Shown in pieces: positions 6,563 to 10,713 of a stretch of 10,713 nt of DNA. Source of the DNA: an uncultured Clostridia bacterium (lineage in GTDB: Bacteria; Bacillota; Clostridia; TANB77; CAG-508); assembly GCA_947626705.1 (NCBI GenBank), contig CANQTJ010000050.1:1-10713 (forward strand), read 5' to 3'. Position 1 is the first letter of the stretch, and every line of letters begins with the position of its first letter. The translations under genes were made by a program, and so were the position numbers. A model generated the notes under the pieces. It saw only the letters and a program-made list of their open reading frames with translations, searched no databases and was not told the DNA's origin.

Positions 6563-8491
6563 ATGATTAAGATAACATTAAAAGATGGTTCAAAAATAGA
6601 AGTAGAAAAAGGAAGTACAATTTTTCAAGTAGTTCAAAAAATAAGCGATGGGTTAGCAAGAATGGCAACATGTGGAATTGTTGATGGAGAAGTTAAAGAT
6701 TTGAGATTTGAATTAAAAGATGATTGTAATTTAAGTATAGAAACTTTTGAAAGTAGTTTAGAAGGTAAAAAAGCATATTGGCATACAACATCACATATTA
6801 TGGCACAAGCTGTTCAAAGAATATTTCCTAATGTAAAATTTGCAATTGGTCCTAGTATTGATAATGGATTTTATTACGATTTTGATGTAGAAAAGCCTTT
6901 TACAGATGATGACAAAAATAAAATAGAAGAAGAAATGAAAAAGATTATTAAGGAAGATATAGAGATTGAGAGATTTTCTCTACCTAAAGAAGAAGCTTTA
7001 AAATTGATGGAAAATCAACCATATAAAAAAGAATTAATTAAAGAATTACCAGAAGGAGAAGAAATTAGTTTCTACAAACAAGGAGATTTTACAGATTTAT
7101 GTGCAGGACCTCATTTAATGAAGACAGGTAAAGTAAAATCTATAAAAATATTATCTTCTTCAGGAGCTTATTGGAGAGGTGATGAACACAATAAGATGTT
7201 ACAGAGAATTTATGCAATATCATTCCCAAAAGCAACTCAAGTTGATGAATATATGAAGAAATTAGAAGAAGCTAGAGAAAGAGATCACAGAAAAATAGGA
7301 AAAGACTTAGAATTATTTATGACAAACCCATTAGTAGGTTCAGGGCTTCCAATGTATTTACCAAATGGTGCAACAGTTAGAAGATTATTAGAAAGATACA
7401 TTCAAGATAAAGAAGTAGAAATGGGATATAGTCATGTATATACACCATCTCTAGCAAATACTGAATTATATAAAGTTTCAGGACATTGGGATCATTACAA
7501 AGATGATATGTTTCCAATAATGAAAATGGATAATGAAGAAATAGTATTAAGACCAATGAATTGTCCACATCACATGTTAATTTATAAAAATAAAATGCAC
7601 TCATATAGAGATTTACCAATTAGAATTGGTGAATTGGCACATGACTTCAGATTTGAAGATAGTGGAAGCGTGTGTGGGCTTGAAAGAGTACGTGAAATGT
7701 GTCAAAATGACGCTCATCTTTTTGTAAGACCAGACCAAATAAAAGAAGAATTTGCAAAAGTTGTTCAATTAATATTGTCAGTATATAGAGATTTTGGATT
7801 TAAAGACTACGAATTTAGATTATCTTTAAGAGATAAAAATAACAAAGAGAAATATTTTGATGATGATGAAATGTGGGAAAAAGCAGAAGGACAATTAAGA
7901 GAAATATTAACAGAATTAGGAGTTAAATTTTATGAAGCAGAAGGAGAAGCAGCATTTTATGGACCTAAATTAGATGTTCAATTAAAATCAGCAGTTGGCC
8001 ATGATGTAACAGTTTCAACTTGTCAATTAGATTTCTTATTACCAGAAAGATTTAAATTAGAATATATAGGAGAAGATGGAGAAAAGCATAGACCAGTTGT
8101 AATTCATAGAGCTATACTTGGAACATTTGATAGATTTATGTGTTTCTTAATTGAAGAAACAAAAGGAGCATTTCCATTATGGCTTTCACCAACACAAGTA
8201 AAAATACTACCAATAACAGATGCACAACACGAATATGCAAAAGAAGTACAAAAAAAGCTTCATAAAATAGGAATTAGAGTTGTTTTAGATGATAGAAACG
8301 AAAAAGTTGGATATAAAATTCGTGAAGCTCAACTTGAAAAAGTCCCATATATGTTAGTAATTGGAGCAAAAGAAGTTGAGGAAAATACAGTTTCAGTTCG
8401 TTCTAGAGAAGAAGCAGATATAGGAACAATGAAAGTAGATGAATTTATAGAAAAAATCAAAAATGAAGTAGAGAATAAGATAACAAAATAA
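6563..8491 (+). CDS. thrS: Threonyl-tRNA synthetase
   Basis: This 642-residue enzyme has exactly the length of the E. coli protein and charges tRNA-Thr in the cytoplasm. The order is TGS domain (1-61), editing domain with H74-x3-H78 and C180-A-G-P-H184 (62-240), class II catalytic core with zinc ligands C334, H385 and H515 (about 243-535), and the anticodon-binding domain (about 540-642). Motif 2 contains R363-F-E365 and R375; motif 3 is H-R-A-I-L-G-T-F-D-R. The segment 360-381 differs from the common bacterial version (H-D-F-R-F-E, V-C-G-L-E-R, E-M-C-Q) and adds Cys371 and Cys380 near the zinc site. GGAGG at 6551-6555 sets the start. Expression is governed by the T-box leader upstream. Confidence 0.98.
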   Translation: MIKITLKDGSKIEVEKGSTIFQVVQKISDGLARMATCGIVDGEVKDLRFELKDDCNLSIETFESSLEGKKAYWHTTSHIMAQAVQRIFPNVKFAIGPSIDNGFYYDFDVEKPFTDDDKNKIEEEMKKIIKEDIEIERFSLPKEEALKLMENQPYKKELIKELPEGEEISFYKQGDFTDLCAGPHLMKTGKVKSIKILSSSGAYWRGDEHNKMLQRIYAISFPKATQVDEYMKKLEEARERDHRKIGKDLELFMTNPLVGSGLPMYLPNGATVRRLLERYIQDKEVEMGYSHVYTPSLANTELYKVSGHWDHYKDDMFPIMKMDNEEIVLRPMNCPHHMLIYKNKMHSYRDLPIRIGELAHDFRFEDSGSVCGLERVREMCQNDAHLFVRPDQIKEEFAKVVQLILSVYRDFGFKDYEFRLSLRDKNNKEKYFDDDEMWEKAEGQLREILTELGVKFYEAEGEAAFYGPKLDVQLKSAVGHDVTVSTCQLDFLLPERFKLEYIGEDGEKHRPVVIHRAILGTFDRFMCFLIEETKGAFPLWLSPTQVKILPITDAQHEYAKEVQKKLHKIGIRVVLDDRNEKVGYKIREAQLEKVPYMLVIGAKEVEENTVSVRSREEADIGTMKVDEFIEKIKNEVENKITK

Positions 8492-8555
8492 ATTAAATAA
8501 AATAGCTCGTTTCTTTATAGCATAGTAAAAAAATTCTAAATTTAAGGAGGAAAAA

Positions 8556-9647
8556 ATGAAATTAGGAATAGTAGGATTGCCCAATGTAGGAAAAAGTACG
8601 TTATTTAATAGTATAACAAAAGCTGGTGCAGAATGCGCAAACTATCCATTTTGTACAATAGAACCAAATGTTGGAGTAGTTGCAGTACCAGACGAAAGAT
8701 TAGAAAAATTAACTGAAATATATAAACCAGAAAAAACCACTCATGCAGTAATTGAATTTGTAGATATAGCTGGACTAGTTAAAGGAGCAAGTAAAGGAGA
8801 AGGATTAGGAAATAAATTTTTATCACATATAAGAGAAACAGATGCTATAGTAGAAGTAGTTAGATGTTTTGAAGATTCTAATGTAGTACACGTTGATGGA
8901 AATGTAAATCCTATTAGAGATATAGAAACAATAAATTTAGAATTAATTTTTGCAGATATAGAAACAATAAATAAGAGATTAGATAAAGCTAAGAAAAATT
9001 TAAAAGCAGATAAAAAGTATCAAACAGAAATTGATTTATTAGAAAAAATATTAAAAACATTAGAAGAAGGAAAATCAGCAAGAACATTAGAATTTAATGA
9101 AGAAGAACAAATTTTAGTAAAAGATATGTTTTTATTAACAACAAAACCAATTTTATATATAGCAAATGTTTCAGAAGAACAATTAGAAAGTATAGAAACT
9201 GATGAAAATGTAAAAAAAGTTAAAGAATACGCATCAAAAGAAAAAGCTGAAGTAATACCATTATGTGTAAAGATAGAAGAAGAACTATCTGGTTTAGAGG
9301 ATAATGATAAAAAAGAGATGCTAGATGCACTCGGATTAGAAGAATCAGGCTTAGACAAAGTAATAAAGAGAAGTTATGATTTGTTAGGATTAATGTCATT
9401 TTTAACAGCAGGAGAGCCAGAAGTAAGAGCTTGGACAATAAAGAAAGGTACAAAAGCACCTCAAGCTGCTGGAAAAATTCATTCTGATATAGAAAGAGGC
9501 TTTATAAAAGCAGAAGTGGTATCATATAATGATTTAATTAAAGAAGGAACAATGGTAGCAGCAAAAGAAAAAGGTTTAGTACGTTCAGAAGGTAAAGAAT
9601 ATATAATGCAAGATGGAGATATTGTATTGTTTAAATTTAATGTGTAA
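8556..9647 (+). CDS. ychF: YchF/OLA1-family ribosome-binding ATPase
   Basis: At 363 residues this is full length for the family. The P-loop is G7-L-P-N-V-G12-K13-S14-T15, and switch motifs are N-Y-P-F-C-T-I-E-P-N (29-38) and D70-I-A-G-L-V-K-G-A-S-K-G-E-G-L-G. The G4 position reads N204-V-S-E207 in place of N-K-x-D, which is why this Obg-related family prefers ATP to GTP. A helical coiled-coil arm lies at about 125-175, and the C-terminal TGS domain (about 278-363) ends in D-G-D-I-V-L-F-K-F-N-V. YchF binds ribosomes and affects stress and redox responses. AAGGAGG lies five bases before the start. The 64-base gap after thrS has no terminator or promoter that I can see, so it probably rides on the T-box transcript. 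Confidence 0.97.
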   Translation: MKLGIVGLPNVGKSTLFNSITKAGAECANYPFCTIEPNVGVVAVPDERLEKLTEIYKPEKTTHAVIEFVDIAGLVKGASKGEGLGNKFLSHIRETDAIVEVVRCFEDSNVVHVDGNVNPIRDIETINLELIFADIETINKRLDKAKKNLKADKKYQTEIDLLEKILKTLEEGKSARTLEFNEEEQILVKDMFLLTTKPILYIANVSEEQLESIETDENVKKVKEYASKEKAEVIPLCVKIEEELSGLEDNDKKEMLDALGLEESGLDKVIKRSYDLLGLMSFLTAGEPEVRAWTIKKGTKAPQAAGKIHSDIERGFIKAEVVSYNDLIKEGTMVAAKEKGLVRSEGKEYIMQDGDIVLFKFNV

Positions 9648-9740
9648 ATTGTTCTTTAATGTGTTTAATAAATTGAAAATTTGAATTAAAAGATAATTTA
9701 AACATATATTAAAAATGAAAGGATTAATTTATTTTAATTA

Positions 9741-9771
9741 TGTAATGAAATTGTAATGAAAATGTAATATT
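9741..9771. repeat. Three direct repeats phased at 11 bp, candidate response-regulator site
   Basis: TGTAATGAA begins at 9741 and at 9752, and TGTAATATT at 9763, giving two exact 11-bp steps. Read on the other strand the units are TTACA separated by six bases. This resembles the 11-bp-phased TTAACA-type boxes bound by PhoP and other OmpR-family regulators in Bacillota. The last unit ends about 20 bases before the -35 at 9790. Function is inferred from spacing and similarity only. Confidence 0.45.
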
Positions 9772-9789
9772 AAAATAAAGAAAAATATA

Positions 9790-9818
9790 TTGACTAATAA
9801 AAAAAAAAGGTATAAAAT
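9790..9818 (+). promoter_or_regulatory. Promoter with an A10 tract in its spacer
   Basis: TTGACT (9790-9795) and TAAAAT (9813-9818) are 17 bases apart; the overlapping TATAAA at 9811 would give 15. The spacer contains ten consecutive A (9799-9808). No gene begins after it before the next promoter, so its product would be the structured RNA described below, with or without readthrough into the LPxTG gene. Confidence 0.6.
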
Positions 9819-9951
9819 TTAGACAAATAAAAAACGAAACTAAAATTTTCTAACGCTTCTCTGTCGCTAACAAAATTTAAGTTTCGCATAATTATCTTCT
9901 ACGTAAAGTCTATCATCTTCGATGATGACTTTCCTAGAATATAAAAAAAAG
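9819..9951 (+). other. Structured gene-free stretch, possible non-coding RNA or repeat element
   Basis: The first hairpin, 9835-9886, has arms beginning CGAAACT and ending AGTTTCG with a few mismatches and a 9-base loop. The second pairs AAAGTC (9905-9910) with GACTTT (9927-9932) and ATCATC (9912-9917) with GATGAT (9921-9926), bulging T9911. It can be lengthened by TTCTA (9897-9901) with TAGAA (9935-9939). Both are far stronger than the AT-rich surroundings. On the plus strand neither is followed by T. I see no other content in 9648-9740 than AT-rich sequence after the ychF stop. Confidence 0.5.
9829..9886 (-). terminator. Terminator-like hairpin on the minus strand
   Basis: Read leftward, the 52-base hairpin at 9886-9835 is followed at once by TTTTTTATTTG, the form of an intrinsic terminator. 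No leftward gene is seen to its right in the window, so it either ends an unseen antisense or small RNA, or travels as part of a repeat element. Confidence 0.45.
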
Positions 9952-9980
9952 TTGCATTGATTAAAAAAATGTGGTATAAT
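9952..9980 (+). promoter_or_regulatory. Promoter of the LPxTG protein gene
   Basis: TTGCAT (9952-9957) and perfect TATAAT (9975-9980) are separated by 17 bases with TG at 9972-9973 (extended -10). This is nearly the same design as the MazF-like gene promoter. The predicted start near 9987 leaves a 39-base leader. Confidence 0.85.
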
Positions 9981-10025
9981 TAAAATTAGTTGTAGAATAA
10001 TAAATATAACAAAGGAGAGAAAAAT

Positions 10026-10403
10026 ATGAAAGAATCTAAATTAGTAAAAGTTATTTTAATTATAATAATTAGTTTGATAATGTTATTAAGTGTAAAAGAA
10101 ACATTAGCTGCTACTAATGGAGTTACAGATTTAACAAACTCTTTAGAGCTTACTAATAGTACATCAAATAGTACAACTAGTAATAGTACAAAAAGTAATA
10201 CAACAAGTAATACATCTAAAAGCAACAGTGCAACAAATAATACAGTATTAACAACAAATAATGTAAGTAATACAAGTAAATATAATAATTCATTACCAAA
10301 AACAGGTATAGAAGATTCTGCACCAACTGTAGTTTTACTAATAGTACTTGGAATATCAGCAATATATGCTTATAAAAAAATTCAAGATTATAAAAATATA
10401 TAA
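10026..10403 (+). CDS. Small secreted protein with LPxTG sortase signal
   Basis: A 125-residue exported protein. Residues 1-8 are Lys-containing, 9-23 are strongly hydrophobic, and a signal-peptidase site is likely after A28 or A29 (T-L-A-A). Residues about 38-88 are almost only Ser, Thr and Asn with a few Lys, without a folded domain. The C-terminus is a complete sorting signal: L90-P-K-T-G94, a hydrophobic stretch (about 101-115) and the tail Y-K-K-I-Q-D-Y-K-N-I. Sortase would cut between T93 and G94 and link a roughly 65-residue flexible peptide to the cell wall. AATAGTACA (Asn-Ser-Thr) recurs in frame at 10155, 10167 and 10182. AAAGGAG precedes the start by about ten bases. It may be a wall-linked spacer or a glycosylated coat; no enzyme or binding domain is present. 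It is a single gene with its own promoter and terminator. Confidence 0.88.
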   Translation: MKESKLVKVILIIIISLIMLLSVKETLAATNGVTDLTNSLELTNSTSNSTTSNSTKSNTTSNTSKSNSATNNTVLTTNNVSNTSKYNNSLPKTGIEDSAPTVVLLIVLGISAIYAYKKIQDYKNI

Positions 10404-10419
10404 CAATAAAAATTATTTT

Positions 10420-10455
10420 AAGATTTTCTATTTTTTAATAGAGAGTCTTTTTTTT
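10420..10455 (+). terminator. Intrinsic terminator of the LPxTG gene
   Basis: AAGATTTTCTATT (10420-10432) pairs with AATAGAGAGTCTT (10437-10449) over 13 bp including two G-U pairs, with a TTTT loop and a run of eight T (10448-10455). Confidence 0.92.
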
Positions 10456-10470
10456 GTTGCTATTAATAAT

Positions 10471-10515
10471 TCGTAACTAAGGTTATTATAAAGTGAAAAT
10501 AGGGTTTAGTTATGA
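10471..10515. repeat. Inverted repeat in the last intergenic region
   Basis: TCGTAACTAA (10471-10480) pairs with TTAGTTATGA (10506-10515) with one G-U pair around a 25-base loop. It stands between a terminator and the promoter of the next gene, without a T tract. It may be an operator or chance. Confidence 0.3.
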
Positions 10516-10582
10516 TTCATAGTTTTAAAGTTTTTTTTAAAGGTTAAATATATATTTTTATTAATTTTTATATTTAAAAGTA

Positions 10583-10611
10583 TTTACAAAAAATTTTTAT
10601 AATGATAAAAT
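10583..10611 (+). promoter_or_regulatory. Promoter of the gene at the right edge
   Basis: TTTACA (10583-10588) and TAAAAT (10606-10611) with a 17-base spacer; a TATAAT at 10598-10603 lies within the spacer but has no well-placed -35. Transcription would begin near 10618. Confidence 0.6.
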
Positions 10612-10695
10612 TTAAAACAGAAAAAAGTAATAACAAGACTACATAATAACTATAAAAACTGCACAAAATAAACAAAAGAAGAAAGGGGAAAATAA

Positions 10696-10713
10696 ATGAA
10701 ATTAAACAAAAAA
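10696..10713 (+). CDS. Start of a gene cut by the window edge
   Basis: An ATG at 10696 follows AAAGGGG (10682-10688) with suitable spacing and opens six codons, M-K-L-N-K-K, before the window ends. The Lys-rich beginning would suit a signal peptide, but nothing can be said of the product. Confidence 0.6.

Noticed and set aside
9020..9459. Two open frames on the minus strand inside ychF
   Set aside because: They are antisense to a conserved full-length gene and rich in Ser/Leu as expected from complementing Glu/Lys/Asn codons.
9986..10225. Leu/Val-rich open frame on the minus strand over the LPxTG gene
   Set aside because: The hydrophobic composition is simply the complement of the Ser/Thr/Asn repeat codons, and it runs against the strong rightward promoter.
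1..10713. TGA read as Trp (recoded genetic code)
   Set aside because: No gene ends in TGA, but all conserved Trp positions use TGG and every conserved gene is full length without reading through TGA.

Overview
The window is very AT-rich DNA (about three quarters A+T) with strong GGAGG-type ribosome binding sites, sigma-A type promoters, a T-box leader, and a small LPxTG sortase substrate. Together these point to a low-GC Bacillota, most likely a gut-type clostridial lineage; the genus cannot be read from the sequence. Every complete gene stops with TAA or TAG and none with TGA, while Trp is encoded by TGG, so the code appears standard.

Left part (1-1749): the N-terminal 108 codons of a PemK/MazF-like toxin-family protein run leftward off the edge. 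It is divergent from an overlapping two-gene unit, an ASCH-domain protein and an HD-domain phosphohydrolase. The two units share a very compact intergenic region. Two good promoters face apart with their -35 boxes six bases from each other, and a perfect 12-bp palindrome spans the junction.

Middle left (1750-5395): a Nudix hydrolase is followed by a three-gene ABC-2 type exporter (ATPase plus two different permeases), with genes overlapping or nearly touching, so probably one operon. It ends at a bidirectional terminator shared with a convergent, unrecognised single-pass membrane protein carrying a coiled coil (5396-6112, minus strand).

Middle right (6113-9647): a housekeeping block. A promoter and a full T-box tRNA-Thr leader (specifier ACU, T-box bulge UGGAACC, competing terminator) control thrS. 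The YchF/OLA1 ATPase gene follows with no visible terminator between, so it is probably co-transcribed.

Right part (9648-10713): a gene-poor and regulator-rich stretch. It holds three 11-bp-phased direct repeats, a promoter whose spacer contains a run of ten A, two strong hairpins with coding-like sequence on the minus strand, then a second strong promoter driving a 125-residue secreted protein with an LPKTG sorting signal. A good terminator follows, and then the promoter, ribosome binding site and first six codons of another gene. This right-hand stretch, and the divergent promoter at 357-419, are where the less explained biology lies. No mobile element, CRISPR array, tRNA or rRNA was seen.
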